Shown here: positions 42,034 through 52,795 of the stretch, piece by piece
Layout of the letters: each line of letters begins with the position of its first letter
Numbering within the stretch: the stretch's first letter is position 1
Origin: Patulibacter defluvii
Lineage (GTDB): Bacteria; Actinomycetota; Thermoleophilia; Solirubrobacterales; Solirubrobacteraceae
DNA: 64,000 nucleotides
Direction of reading: 5' to 3'
Assembly: GCF_034096925.1 (NCBI RefSeq)
Contig: NZ_JAWZSQ010000004.1
Location: 124,001-188,000 of the forward strand
Translations under genes and position numbers: made by a program
Notes under the pieces: generated by a model
Seen by the model: only the letters and a program-made list of their open reading frames with translations
Databases searched by the model: none
What the model was told of the DNA's origin: nothing

Positions 42034-43164
42034 TCAGCCCGCGGGCCAGCCACGCCGCGCCACCCAGCGGGCCAGCAGCGGGTCGACGAACCGCCAGCCG
42101 TGATCGTCGCGGACGACGTGCTGGCCCTCGGCGCCGAGATCGTCGAGCGCCGACTGGAGGGTCGCCCGCGCCACGCCGTGGCGGTTCGCGGCCCGGCTGC
42201 CGGTCGGGGCGAGGCCGTCGGCGATCGCCGCCAGCACCGCCTTGCGGCCGGCCGCGAGCCCGTCCCAGACCGCCTGGTGGGCCTCGGCGGTGTGGGCCAG
42301 GGCGCGGTCGAGGACGGCGTCGGCCAGCGCCGCGTCGCCGGTCGCGCCCAGCTGCAGCTCGCGGTGGAGCAGGTGCGCCAGCAGCATCGTCCGCTGCGGA
42401 TGGCCGGCGGCGGCGGTCGCCAGCAGCCCCAGCGCCTCGCCCGGCTGCTCCTCCAGCTCGGCGAACCGCTCGTGCAGCTCGTCGACCACCTCGTCGAGCG
42501 GCAGCGGGCCCAGCTCCAGCGGCTCGGCCTGCCCGTAGAGCGGCCGCTCGCGGTCGGCGAAGAGCGCCCGCATCAACGACGGGTGGGAGCCGGCGTAGAC
42601 GTAGACCGCCGCCTCGCCGTGGTACTGGACGTGCGAGCGCAGCAGCCCGTCGAGCCGCGAACCGGCCGAGAGCAGGTCCTGGAACTCGTCGAGCACGACC
42701 AGCGTCGGCGTGCCGTCGCGCTCGTGCAGCCGGACCGGCAGGTCGAGCAGCTCGGCGGCGGCGGCCAGCGTCGCCTCGCCGTGGTCGCGGCGGCCGGCCG
42801 GCGCGACCGAGACACCGGGACCGGCCGGCGTCAGCGTCAGCCCCAGCCGCGACCCGAGCACGTCGAGCTGACCGCTGACCCGGTGGTCGCGGAGCCCGCG
42901 GTAGGCGGTGGCGATCCGGCCGCAGACCTCGGCCAGCGAGGTCACGCCGTAGAGGTCGATGTGGACCGTCCGCCAGCCGGTCTGGCGCAGGCGGCTGGCG
43001 TGGGCCAGCAGCAGCGACGTCTTGCCGAAGCGACGCGGCCCGGCCAGCCGCACGTGGGCGCGATCGGCCGCCGCCAGGTGCAGGCGCTCGAGCGCGTCGT
43101 GGCGGTCGATCAGCGCCTCGGGCGCGATCGGCGTCTCGAACGGGAAGGGCCGGACCGGGGGCAC
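42034..43164 (-). CDS. STAND-like AAA ATPase, unknown role
   Basis: 376 residues from GTG 43164. Walker A RLAGPRRFGKTSLLLAHA near residue 45, Walker B TPTLVVLDEFQDLLSAG near 160, sensor segment VYVYAGSHPSLMRALF, and a C-terminal winged helix (HGVARATLQSALDDLGAEGQ, GWRFVDPLLARWV). The build matches the archaeal-type ATPase/STAND group, found sporadically in bacteria, some in defence or signalling. No effector domain is fused and the neighbours (SUI1, ilvA) are housekeeping. Its promoter has two unusual palindromes. Confidence 0.78.
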   Translation of the reverse strand: MPPVRPFPFETPIAPEALIDRHDALERLHLAAADRAHVRLAGPRRFGKTSLLLAHASRLRQTGWRTVHIDLYGVTSLAEVCGRIATAYRGLRDHRVSGQLDVLGSRLGLTLTPAGPGVSVAPAGRRDHGEATLAAAAELLDLPVRLHERDGTPTLVVLDEFQDLLSAGSRLDGLLRSHVQYHGEAAVYVYAGSHPSLMRALFADRERPLYGQAEPLELGPLPLDEVVDELHERFAELEEQPGEALGLLATAAAGHPQRTMLLAHLLHRELQLGATGDAALADAVLDRALAHTAEAHQAVWDGLAAGRKAVLAAIADGLAPTGSRAANRHGVARATLQSALDDLGAEGQHVVRDDHGWRFVDPLLARWVARRGWPAG

Positions 43165-43183
43165 GTCGCCAGCCTACCGTCCC

Positions 43184-43228
43184 TGTATGGCAATCGCCAT
43201 ACATTTCTGTATGCCATTTCCCATACAG
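43184..43228 (-). promoter_or_regulatory. Twin TGTATG/CATACA palindromes ahead of the ATPase gene
   Basis: TGTATGG-CAATCG-CCATACA (43184-43203) and CTGTATG-CCATTTCC-CATACAG (43207-43228), both perfect in the arms, with centres 24 bp apart. The stretch is about 45% G+C in a 73% genome. It fills the gap between the ilvA stop and the ATPase start. Two adjacent same-type palindromes suggest cooperative binding by one regulator, with a possible second role as ilvA terminator. Confidence 0.6.
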
Positions 43229-43230
43229 GC

Positions 43231-44466
43231 TCAGCCCAGCTCGCGGACCGCGTAGCCCGCGCCGGTCAGTGCCTCCCGGACCGCCCGCGCGTGCTCCGGG
43301 CCGCGGGTCTCCAACGCCAGTTGGACCGCCGTCTCCCGCACGTGCAGGGCGACGCCGTCGCGGACGTGCTGGACCTCGACCAGGTTCGCCCCGGTCGCGC
43401 CGACCTCGGTCAGCAGCCGCGCCAGCGATCCCGGCCGGTCGCTGACCACGGTCAGCAGCACCAGCCGCCGGCCGACGACGCTCTCGTGGCGGCGGGCGAT
43501 CGCGGCGACCAGCCCCGGGTCGACGTTGCCCCCCGACAGCACCAGGACCGTCGTGCCCGACGCCGGGGCCGCGATCAGTCCCGGTCGCGCGGCGGCGGCC
43601 GAGACCGCGCCGGCGCCCTCGACCACCAGCTTGGCCCGCTCCAGCAGCGTCACCATCGCCTCGGCGATCGCGTCCTCGTCGACGCCGACGACGTCGTCGA
43701 GCAGCGCCTCGACCAGCGGCAGGGTCACCTCCCCCGGCTGCTTGACGGCGATCCCGTCGGCGATCGTCGGCGTGCCCTCGTCGACCGCGCCCGCCGCTCC
43801 GGAGCGGGCCCGCAGGTAGGGCGCGCAGGCCTCCGCCTGGACGCCGATCACGCGCACGTCCGGTCGCGCCCGCTTGACCGCCAGCGCGATCCCGCAGGAG
43901 AGGCCGCCGCCGCCGAGCGGCACCACCACCTGGGCCAGGTCGGGCACCTGCTCCAGCAGCTCCTGCCCGACGGTCGCCTGGCCGGCGATCACGTCCGGGT
44001 CGTCGAACGGGTGCAGGAAGGCCATCCCCGTCGCGGCCGCCCGCTCGCGCGCGGCCGCGACCGCGTCGATCACCGAGGCGCCGCCGCGGTGGACGCGGGC
44101 GCCGAGGCCGGCGCAGGCGTCGAGCTTCGCGATCGGCGCCCCCTCCGGCATGAAGACCTCGCACGGGACGCCCCGCTCGCGGGCCGCGTAGGCGACGGCC
44201 TGGGCGTGGTTGCCGGCGCTGCCCGCGACCACGCCGGCGGCCGCGTCGGGCCCGAGCGCGGCGACCTTCGCCAGCGCCCCGCGGAGCTTGAACGACCCGG
44301 TCCGCTGCAGGTTCTCGGCCTTGAGGACGATCGGGCCGCCGAACCGCTCCGAGAGCCCGCGCGAGCTGAGCACCGGGGTCGGGCGGACGACGTCGGCGAT
44401 CGCCGCGGCCGCCCGCGCGCGCCGCGCGTCGTCGACGACCGCCCAGGGATCGACCGCGGCGTCCAT
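43231..44466 (-). CDS. ilvA: Threonine ammonia-lyase
   Basis: 411 residues: PLP-dependent catalytic domain plus a C-terminal ACT domain. PLP Lys in RTGSFKLRGALAKV, GSAGNHAQAVAYAA, the phosphate-binding glycine loop VVPLGGGGLSCGIAL, VLSGGNVDPGLV; ACT domain from about 325 (VVSDRPGSLARLLTEVGATG). It converts threonine to 2-oxobutyrate for isoleucine. The ~410-residue form with one ACT domain is the TdcB-like/biosynthetic variant; which role it has is not certain. The ridA stop lies 5 bp upstream. Confidence 0.93.
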   Translation of the reverse strand: MDAAVDPWAVVDDARRARAAAAIADVVRPTPVLSSRGLSERFGGPIVLKAENLQRTGSFKLRGALAKVAALGPDAAAGVVAGSAGNHAQAVAYAARERGVPCEVFMPEGAPIAKLDACAGLGARVHRGGASVIDAVAAARERAAATGMAFLHPFDDPDVIAGQATVGQELLEQVPDLAQVVVPLGGGGLSCGIALAVKRARPDVRVIGVQAEACAPYLRARSGAAGAVDEGTPTIADGIAVKQPGEVTLPLVEALLDDVVGVDEDAIAEAMVTLLERAKLVVEGAGAVSAAAARPGLIAAPASGTTVLVLSGGNVDPGLVAAIARRHESVVGRRLVLLTVVSDRPGSLARLLTEVGATGANLVEVQHVRDGVALHVRETAVQLALETRGPEHARAVREALTGAGYAVRELG

Positions 44467-44471
44467 CGGCG

Positions 44472-44864
44472 CTACCCCGGCAGCAGGACGACGGCGTCCA
44501 GCTCGACCTGGGCGCCCTTCGGCAGCGCCGCGACCCCGATCGCCACCCGCGCCGGCGGATCGTCGGCGAAGAAGCGGCCGTAGACCTCGTTGACCTCGGC
44601 GAACGCGCCCATGTCGGTCAGGTAGACGGTCACCCGGACCGCGTCGGCCAGCGATCCGCCGGCCGCCGAGACGACCGCCCGCAGGTTCTCCAGGCACTGC
44701 TGCGCCTGCTCGGCCGGGGTCGTGCCGACCAGCTCGCCGCTGGCCGGGTCGAGCGGGATCTGGCCGGAGCAGAAGAGCAGGCCGTTGGCCGCGACGGCGT
44801 GGACGTAGGGGCCGATCGCCGCGGGGGCGTCGGGGGCGTTGATCGGACGGCGAGCGCTGCTCAC
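44472..44864 (-). CDS. ridA: RidA-family enamine/imine deaminase
   Basis: 130 residues from GTG 44864. RidA/YjgF pattern: APAAIGPYVHAVAANGLLFC, SGQIPLDPASGELVG, QCLENLRAVVSAAGGSLADA, VRVTVYLTDMGAFAEVNEVY and PARVAIGVAALPKGAQVELD with the substrate Arg. It hydrolyses reactive 2-aminoacrylate and 2-aminocrotonate/iminobutyrate, the intermediates released by IlvA. It is directly upstream of ilvA in the same operon. Confidence 0.94.
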   Translation of the reverse strand: MSSARRPINAPDAPAAIGPYVHAVAANGLLFCSGQIPLDPASGELVGTTPAEQAQQCLENLRAVVSAAGGSLADAVRVTVYLTDMGAFAEVNEVYGRFFADDPPARVAIGVAALPKGAQVELDAVVLLPG

Positions 44865-44978
44865 GGCGGGCTCCGGGACGGTCAGGGCAGGGTCCGCCGA
44901 CCATACCCCGCAGGGCGGCCGGCACCGCCCGTCCAGCCGGGGATCGTCTCGGACACGGTGCTCAGTAGCCTGGCGCGT

Positions 44979-46925
44979 GTGCCGACCCCCCGCCGCGCGA
45001 TCGCGCTCGCCGCGACCCTGCTCGTCCCGCTGCTCGCCTCCCCCGCGGCGGCGGCGCCACCCACCGCGGCCTTCCGCTCCTGCGGCAGCCAGCAGCCCGG
45101 CCGCACCCAGTGCGCGCGGGTGGCGGTGCCGCTCGACCGGACCGACGCGAGCGCCGGCGAGGTCCGCCTGGCCGTCCGCCGGACGCAGGCCGGACGGCGG
45201 CGGTTCGCGGCCCGGCCGGAGGCGGTCCTCTTCCTGGCCGGCGGCCCCGGCGAGGCGACCACGTCCTCCCACGCGGCGGTGCTGGCGCCGCTGGCCCCGC
45301 TGCTGCGCGGCCGCGACCTGCTGACCGTCGACACCCGCGGGACCGGTCGCTCCTCCGACCTGATCGTCTGCCCCGAGCTGGCCAGCCCGACCGACCTGCG
45401 GGACCGGTCGTCGCTCGCCTCGTGCGCCCGCCGGCTGGGACCGGCGGCCGACCGCTACGGCACCGCCGACGTCGTCGCCGACCTCGACCAGGTCCGTGCC
45501 GCGGCCGGCTACGAGCGGCTGCTGGTGGTCGGGGTCTCCTACGGCACCTACACCGCCCAGCGCTACGCCGCCGCCCATCCCGACCGCGTCTCCGGGCTGC
45601 TGCTCGACTCCCCGGTCGACGGCGCCGGCGACGACCCGTTCGGGCTCGCCAGCGCCCGCGCGGCGGGCGAGCTGCTGGTCCGCGCCTGTCGCGGCGGCGC
45701 CTGCGCCGGGGTCACCCGCGACCCGCGCGGCGACCTGGTCCGGCTGCAGGCCCGGCTGCCCGTGCGGGCCGCGATCGACGGCGGTCGCGGGCGGCGGGTG
45801 CCGACGACGATCGGCGGCGACGCGCTGCTCCAGCTGAGCAGCCTGGGCGACGTCGACCCGCTGCTGCGGGCGCCGCTGCCGGGGGCGATCCGGCGGGCCG
45901 CCGAGGGCGATCCGGCGCCGCTGGTCCGGCTCGCGCGCGAGACCGGCCTGCTCGACGGGCCCGACGACGACGGCGACCCGACCGCGGCCGCCGGCTCCGC
46001 CGGGCGGCTGAGCCTGGGCACGCTGATGGCGGTCGCCTGCCGCGACACCGCGTTCCCGTGGACGACGGCGACCGCGGTCGGCGAGCCGCGGCTGGCGGCC
46101 GCCCGCGCCGCCCTCGACGCGCGGCCCGCCGGCGACCGCGGCGGCTGGTCCCCGGACGCGCTGATCGCCGCCGGGATGGCCGGCAGCTGCGCCTGGTGGC
46201 CGACCGGGCCCGATCCGGCGGCCGCCGTCGGTCCGCTGCCGACGGTGCCGACGCTGATCCTCAGCGGCCGCGAGGACCAGCGGACCCCGACCGCGGCGGC
46301 CGAGCGGCTGGCGGCCCGGATCCCCGGCGCGCGGCTGCTCGTCGCTCCCGGCGCCGGCCACTCGCTGCTGCTCGCCGACCGTCCCTGCGTGCGCGGCGCG
46401 GTGGCGCGGTTCGCGACCGGTGGGGCGCCGCCGCGCTGCTCGGCCCTCCCCGCCCCGCCCGCGTCGCCGCTGCCGCCGGCGTCGGCCCGCGAGCTCGGCC
46501 GCAGCCCGCGGGCCCGCGGCCAGGCCGTGGCCCAGCGGACGGTCGACGACGCGGTCACGGTGACGTTCCAGCGGATCCTGCGCGAGCTCGACCTGACGCA
46601 GCTGCTCTCCGACGACGAGCAGGCGCCGGTCTCGTTCCGGATCGCCGGCCTCCGCAGCGGCTACCTGCGGGTGACCGACGCGCGGCTGCTGCTGCGACGG
46701 CTGGGCTACGTGCCGGGCACGGCGGTCACGGGTGCGCTGGGAGGCCGCAAGACGGCGGTCGTCGAGGTCCGCGGGCGCGGTTTGCGGCCGGGCCGCTACC
46801 GGGTCCGCAACCCGCTCGGCGACCCGAGGCGGCTGCTGGAGCTGCTCGGGCTCGACCCGGACCAGCTGGAGCAGCTGAGCGACGGGGCGACCCGGGCGAT
46901 CGAGCGGCTGGCGGGCCGTCGCTGA
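44979..46925 (+). CDS. Secreted alpha/beta-hydrolase, TAP-like, with long C-terminal extension
   Basis: 648 residues from GTG 44979. Signal peptide about 1-28 (AIALAATLLVPLLASPAAAA). Hydrolase core: FLAGGPGEATTS oxyanion segment, nucleophile Ser in VVGVSYGTYTAQRYAAAHP, acid in LILSGREDQRTPTAAAERL, His in PGAGHSLLLADRP. Unlike the relative at 25080 it carries ~170 extra residues after the core (from about 485), ending in a strand-rich segment (RVTDARLLLRRLGYVPGTAV) and Leu-rich tail. Exported esterase or peptidase; substrate unknown. Confidence 0.82.
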   Translation: MPTPRRAIALAATLLVPLLASPAAAAPPTAAFRSCGSQQPGRTQCARVAVPLDRTDASAGEVRLAVRRTQAGRRRFAARPEAVLFLAGGPGEATTSSHAAVLAPLAPLLRGRDLLTVDTRGTGRSSDLIVCPELASPTDLRDRSSLASCARRLGPAADRYGTADVVADLDQVRAAAGYERLLVVGVSYGTYTAQRYAAAHPDRVSGLLLDSPVDGAGDDPFGLASARAAGELLVRACRGGACAGVTRDPRGDLVRLQARLPVRAAIDGGRGRRVPTTIGGDALLQLSSLGDVDPLLRAPLPGAIRRAAEGDPAPLVRLARETGLLDGPDDDGDPTAAAGSAGRLSLGTLMAVACRDTAFPWTTATAVGEPRLAAARAALDARPAGDRGGWSPDALIAAGMAGSCAWWPTGPDPAAAVGPLPTVPTLILSGREDQRTPTAAAERLAARIPGARLLVAPGAGHSLLLADRPCVRGAVARFATGGAPPRCSALPAPPASPLPPASARELGRSPRARGQAVAQRTVDDAVTVTFQRILRELDLTQLLSDDEQAPVSFRIAGLRSGYLRVTDARLLLRRLGYVPGTAVTGALGGRKTAVVEVRGRGLRPGRYRVRNPLGDPRRLLELLGLDPDQLEQLSDGATRAIERLAGRR

Positions 46926-46968
46926 GCGTCCGCAGGCCCGCGGGCCCGCTCTGCGAGGCTGCGGGGTG

Positions 46969-48993
<2,025 letters not shown>

Positions 48994-49134
48994 CCGGGAC
49001 CGCCGGTCTACACCGTCCAAGCGGGGCCGGGGGATCGGCGCCGTGGCCCGCGCGAGCCAGTAGGGTGCGGCGACGCGGCACCGGGGATGCCCGGGTCGCG
49101 TTGTCCCACCCTCCCTTCTCCCCCGAGGAACCAC

Positions 49135-49818
49135 ATGCAGCTTCGCACCCTGCTCGTTGCCGCCCCAGTCGCGGTGCTTGCCGTCGGCGTCCCGGCCACG
49201 GCGTCGGCCGCCACGATCGCGCCGACCAAGGCCTGCTACACGAACGTCCCGACCAAGCAGTCGGAGAACATCACCTTCACGATCTCCGGCGGTACGCCGG
49301 GTGGTCAGTACCAGGTGATCGTCGACGGCTACGGTTCGGCCACCGGCACCTTCGACGGGGCCGGCAACGCCACGCCGACGCTGACGGGCAAGTTCAGCAT
49401 GGGCACGATCGGCCCGGTCAGCGGCAAGAGCTTCCCGGTCAAGGTGACCGAGTTCGGCGCCTCGGGCCCGGTCGTCACCGGCAACACCACGGTGCGCGCG
49501 ACCAACGCCGCCCTCGACATCGCCCGCAAGCCGAGCAACCCGTTCCGCAAGCGGACGTGGCGCGTCTCCGGCCTGACCCCGCTGTTCGGCGCCGGCTCGC
49601 TCTACGCGTCGTACGTCAGCGGCAAGGGCTCGAGCAACAAGGTCGTCAAGCGCGTCAAGCTCGGCCGGCCGAACGCCTGCGGCTACCTGAAGGTCAAGCG
49701 CCTGCTGCCGCCGAAGCGCGCGTACCGCACCTGGACGGTCTTCGTCCACGTCGGTTCGAAGCTCGACAAGAACAAGTCCCTGGGCTTCAACTTCCGCACC
49801 TTCCGGCGCTACTACTAG
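49135..49818 (+). CDS. Secreted strand-rich protein, unknown
   Basis: 227 residues from ATG 49135 with GAGGAACC upstream. Signal peptide cleaved after about residue 26 (VAVLAVGVPATASA). The mature part is Gly/Thr-rich and looks like one or two Ig-like beta domains (ITFTISGGTPGGQYQVIVDG), ending in a strongly basic region (VVKRVKLGRPNACGYLKVKR). Two Cys. Codon use is normal but the coding strand is less G+C-rich than its neighbours. Probably cell-wall or surface associated. Confidence 0.7.
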   Translation: MQLRTLLVAAPVAVLAVGVPATASAATIAPTKACYTNVPTKQSENITFTISGGTPGGQYQVIVDGYGSATGTFDGAGNATPTLTGKFSMGTIGPVSGKSFPVKVTEFGASGPVVTGNTTVRATNAALDIARKPSNPFRKRTWRVSGLTPLFGAGSLYASYVSGKGSSNKVVKRVKLGRPNACGYLKVKRLLPPKRAYRTWTVFVHVGSKLDKNKSLGFNFRTFRRYY

Positions 49819-49836
49819 CCCCGGAGGCAGGTCCGG

Positions 49837-49859
49837 CCAGCCGATCGTCAGTCGGCTGG
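49837..49859. terminator. Hairpin between convergent genes
   Basis: CCAGCCGA (49837-49844) and TCGGCTGG (49852-49859) pair perfectly around a 7-nt loop, between the secreted protein gene and the gene at 49868. Confidence 0.65.
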
Positions 49860-49867
49860 TCGGGTGC

Positions 49868-50500
49868 CTAGCGGTACGGGACGACGTCGATGGTGAGGCC
49901 GCGACCGGCCAGCTCGTAGACGTTGTCCCGTACCGTCGCCGTCACGGTCCGCCCGTCGGCGGTTCTCCCGCGGACCATCTCGATGCCGTCCGCCATCGCC
50001 CCTCGCACGACGTTCACGGGCGGCAGTGATGCGCTCAGCGGCCCAGCTCCCCGGTTCTGGCCGACGGCGCTCGCCGGCGAGCTCGTCTGCAGGATCTGGA
50101 GGCGATTCCGCCTGGCCGCGTCGAGCGGCTGACAGGCGCCCGTCCCGTCGCCGATGACGAGGCAGACCGCGTTCGCCCCAGGGACGAGGAACCACGGTCT
50201 GCGCGGATCTCCTCCGCGCGGAACCGCTGCGCGGGCCAGCGCTGGATTGGGCCGCGCGACCGCTCTCAGGCGTGCGTCCATCGCGCTGATGAACCGGCGC
50301 ACGCGTGGAGGAACGGCGACCGGCGACGGCGTCCGGAGAACGCCGAACGTCTCCGCCGCTGTAAGCCCCGGCGCGCGCTCGTCGAGATCGCGTCCGCGCT
50401 GCGGCGTCTCCGCGCCGCCTCGCTCTCGGACCGTCACGACGGACACGGCCAGCGCCGTCAGGAGCAGCGCGGCAGCGACCGCCCAGCGCAAGCGTCGCAT
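49868..50500 (-). CDS. Exported or membrane-anchored protein, unknown
   Basis: 210 residues from ATG 50500. One N-terminal hydrophobic segment at about 6-25 (WAVAAALLLTALAVSVVTV), then a soluble domain with a Pro/Arg-rich start and a small strand-rich core (FLVPGANAVCLVIGDGTGAC, MVRGRTADGRTVTATVRDNV). Two Cys close together may pair. No family recognised. Its G+C content is lower than the surroundings. Confidence 0.55.
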   Translation of the reverse strand: MRRLRWAVAAALLLTALAVSVVTVRERGGAETPQRGRDLDERAPGLTAAETFGVLRTPSPVAVPPRVRRFISAMDARLRAVARPNPALARAAVPRGGDPRRPWFLVPGANAVCLVIGDGTGACQPLDAARRNRLQILQTSSPASAVGQNRGAGPLSASLPPVNVVRGAMADGIEMVRGRTADGRTVTATVRDNVYELAGRGLTIDVVPYR

Positions 50501-50531
50501 GACGGGAGCGGTGCCGCCGGCGCCCGTCCGC

Positions 50532-50882
50532 CTACCAGTTCTGCCAGGCGGTGAACCAGGTGGTGTCCGACGACGAACTGACGGTGACGCGTCCTCGCCT
50601 GGGCTTGCAGCCGCAGTAGGGGTGCGTGACGCCCTGGCTGCCGGTCACGTCCGCCGGCGTGCACCAGGAGCTCCCCGCGGGCTCGCCGTTGGATTCCAGC
50701 GCGTTGACGCACGCCACCGCGTGGCCGGGATAGGCGTTGTAGACCGCCCCCGAGACGCTCGTCAGGTTCTTGCTCGAGCCGGTGACCGTACGGTCGCCCG
50801 CCGACGCGCCGTCGTACATCCACTCCTGGCCCGCGGAAGCCTCGGCGCCGCCGATCGTGCCGAGGGCCAGCGCCGACACCAC
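50532..50882 (-). CDS. Small secreted Cys-containing protein behind glnA, unknown
   Basis: 116 residues from GTG 50882, 23 bases after the glnA stop. The first 18 residues (VVSALALGTIGGAEASA) look like the hydrophobic and cleavage part of a signal peptide, but the positively charged start is missing. In frame just upstream the DNA would encode GWRGRGL, a fitting n-region without a start codon. Four Cys (AVACVN, SWCTP, PYCGC) could form two disulfides. Possibly a shortened or mis-started gene. Confidence 0.5.
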   Translation of the reverse strand: MVSALALGTIGGAEASAGQEWMYDGASAGDRTVTGSSKNLTSVSGAVYNAYPGHAVACVNALESNGEPAGSSWCTPADVTGSQGVTHPYCGCKPRRGRVTVSSSSDTTWFTAWQNW

Positions 50883-50904
50883 GAGCCCTCGGCCCCGCCA
50901 CCCC

Positions 50905-52242
50905 TCAGAGCACCGGCAGGTACCGGTCCAGCTCCCACCGCGTCACCTGGACGCGGTAGTCCTCCCACTCCTCGCGCTTGATCTCCACGAAGCGGTCGAG
51001 GGTGTGCTCGCCGAGCGCCCGCAGCACCAGCTCGGACTCGGCCGCCAGCTCGACGGCCTCGCCGAGGGTCTCGGGCAGCTGCTCGATCCCCAGCCGCCGG
51101 CGGTCGTCGGGCGACAGGTGGTAGAGGTTGCGCTCCATCGGCTCGGGCAGCTCGTAGCCGCGCTCGATGCCGTCCAGGCCCGCGTGCAGCAGGAGGGCGA
51201 AGACCAGGTAGGGGTTGCAGGCCGGATCGGGACAGCGCAGCTCCATCCGCGTCGCCTGCTCCTTGCCCGGGTGGTAGAGCGGCACCCGCACCAGGGCCGA
51301 GCGGTTGCGGCGCGACCAGGCCACGTAGACCGGGGCCTCGTAGCCGGGCGCCAGGCGCTTGTAGCTGTTGACCCACTGGGCGAAGATCGCCGACATCTCG
51401 CGCGCGTGGCGCAGCTGCCCCGCGATGAACGCCTTGCCGACGTCGGAGAGGAAGTAGCGATCGTCCGGGTCGTAGAAGGCGTTGCGCCCGTCGCGGAAGA
51501 GCGACAGGTGGGTGTGCATGCCCGAGCCGTTCTCGCCCGTCATCGGCTTCGGCATGAAGGTCGCGTGCCAGCCGTGCTGCATCGCGATCTCCTTGACCGT
51601 CAACCGGTAGGTCATGCAGTCGTCGGCCATCTTGAGGGCGTCCGCGTAGCGGATGTCGATCTCGTGCTGCGACGGACCGCCCTCGTGGTGGCTGTACTCC
51701 ACCTTCATGCCCATCGCCTCGAGCGCCAGGGCGGTGTCGCGGCGGACGTCGGAGCCGGCGTCGAGCGCGGTCAGGTCGAAGTAGCCGCCCTCGTCCAGCG
51801 GCTCCGGCTCGCGGCTGTCCTTGAACAGGAAGTACTCCAGCTCCGGACCGACGTTGAAGCTGTCGAAGCCCATCGCCTCCATCCGCTTGATCGCGCGCCG
51901 GAGGATGTAGCGCGGATCGCCCTCGTAGGGCGTCCGCTCGGGCGTGTGGACGTCGCAGAACATCCGGGCGACGCCCTCGGACTTCGGCGTCCAGGGCAGG
52001 ATCGCGAAGGTCGAGGCGTCGGGCACGGCGATCATGTCCGACTCCTCGACGGCGTTGAAGCCGGTGATCGAGGAGCCGTCGAAGCCCATCCCTCCCTCGA
52101 ACGCGTCGTCGAGCTCCGAGGCGTTGACCGAGAACGACTTCAGCTGGCCGAGGATGTCGGTGAACCACATCCGGACGAAGCGGATGTCGTGCTCCGCCAC
52201 CAGGCGCTTGACGTCCTCGGGGGTGCGCGGGGTGTCGGCCAC
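50905..52242 (-). CDS. glnA: Glutamine synthetase, type I
   Basis: 445 residues from GTG 52242, AGGAG about 11 bases upstream. Makes glutamine from glutamate, ammonia and ATP. Motifs: MGFDGSSITGFNAVEESDM, GPELEYFLFKD, GGPSQHEIDIRYADALKMAD, KPMTGENGSGMHTHLSLF (ATP/Glu binding), QWVNSYKRLAPGYEAPVYVA and RCPDPACNPYLVFALLL. Length and pattern fit the GSI-alpha group. A GlnK-Amt pair lies 49 kb upstream in the window. Unlike the PuuA-like protein at 35172 it has the full GSGMHTH motif. Confidence 0.95.
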   Translation of the reverse strand: MADTPRTPEDVKRLVAEHDIRFVRMWFTDILGQLKSFSVNASELDDAFEGGMGFDGSSITGFNAVEESDMIAVPDASTFAILPWTPKSEGVARMFCDVHTPERTPYEGDPRYILRRAIKRMEAMGFDSFNVGPELEYFLFKDSREPEPLDEGGYFDLTALDAGSDVRRDTALALEAMGMKVEYSHHEGGPSQHEIDIRYADALKMADDCMTYRLTVKEIAMQHGWHATFMPKPMTGENGSGMHTHLSLFRDGRNAFYDPDDRYFLSDVGKAFIAGQLRHAREMSAIFAQWVNSYKRLAPGYEAPVYVAWSRRNRSALVRVPLYHPGKEQATRMELRCPDPACNPYLVFALLLHAGLDGIERGYELPEPMERNLYHLSPDDRRRLGIEQLPETLGEAVELAAESELVLRALGEHTLDRFVEIKREEWEDYRVQVTRWELDRYLPVL

Positions 52243-52295
52243 GGTGTCGTTCGCTCCTGCGGAAGGGGTCGGTGCGCGCGAGCGCACGCTGGAGG

Positions 52296-52676
52296 CTAGC
52301 CGAGCGGCGCGCCGGGGCCGTTCGCCGTCGGGACATCATCGGCCATCCAACGTTGTCCCCAGCGCTCCAGCGCGGCGACCACCGGCCGCAGCTCGTGGCC
52401 CTTCGCGGTCAGCCCGTAGAGCACCCGCAGCGGCGGGCCGGGATGGACCTGGCGCTCGACCACGCCGCTCAGCTCCAGCTCCTTCATCCGCTGCGACAGC
52501 ACGCGATCGGAGAGCCCGGGCACCGCGGCGGCGACCTCGCTGAACCGCTGCGGACCCTCGGTGAGCAGGACCGCCACGATCGCGCCCGTCCAGCGGCGCC
52601 CGATCAGCTCGACGGCCAGGTGGTAGTGCGGGCAGCACCCGCGATCCGGCAGGTCGTCCTGGTCCTCGGCGATCAT
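52296..52676 (-). CDS. HxlR-family transcriptional regulator
   Basis: 126 residues. HxlR winged helix: CCPHYHLAVELIGRRWTGAI, VLLTEGPQRFSEVAAAVPGL, SDRVLSQRMKELELSGVVER and YGLTAKGHELRPVVAALERW. Several family members sense electrophiles or oxidants through a Cys near the N-terminus; here Cys14 and Cys15 are so placed. It follows the CMD-family gene on the same strand, behind a hairpin. Confidence 0.9.
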   Translation of the reverse strand: MIAEDQDDLPDRGCCPHYHLAVELIGRRWTGAIVAVLLTEGPQRFSEVAAAVPGLSDRVLSQRMKELELSGVVERQVHPGPPLRVLYGLTAKGHELRPVVAALERWGQRWMADDVPTANGPGAPLG

Positions 52677-52754
52677 CGAGTCCCTTCCCCCACGGTGCTG
52701 ATCCTACGGTCGGTCGCGGCGGCGTGGCCGGTCGCGCTCGCGCGGGAACGCCGA

Positions 52755-52777
52755 AGGCCGCCCGATCCGGACGGCCT
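52755..52777 (-). terminator. Hairpin after the CMD-family gene
   Basis: AGGCCG (52755-52760) pairs with CGGCCT (52772-52777). It lies 20-40 bp past the CMD gene stop, before the HxlR gene. Confidence 0.5.
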
Positions 52778-52795
52778 CCGGGGCACCACGGACGA

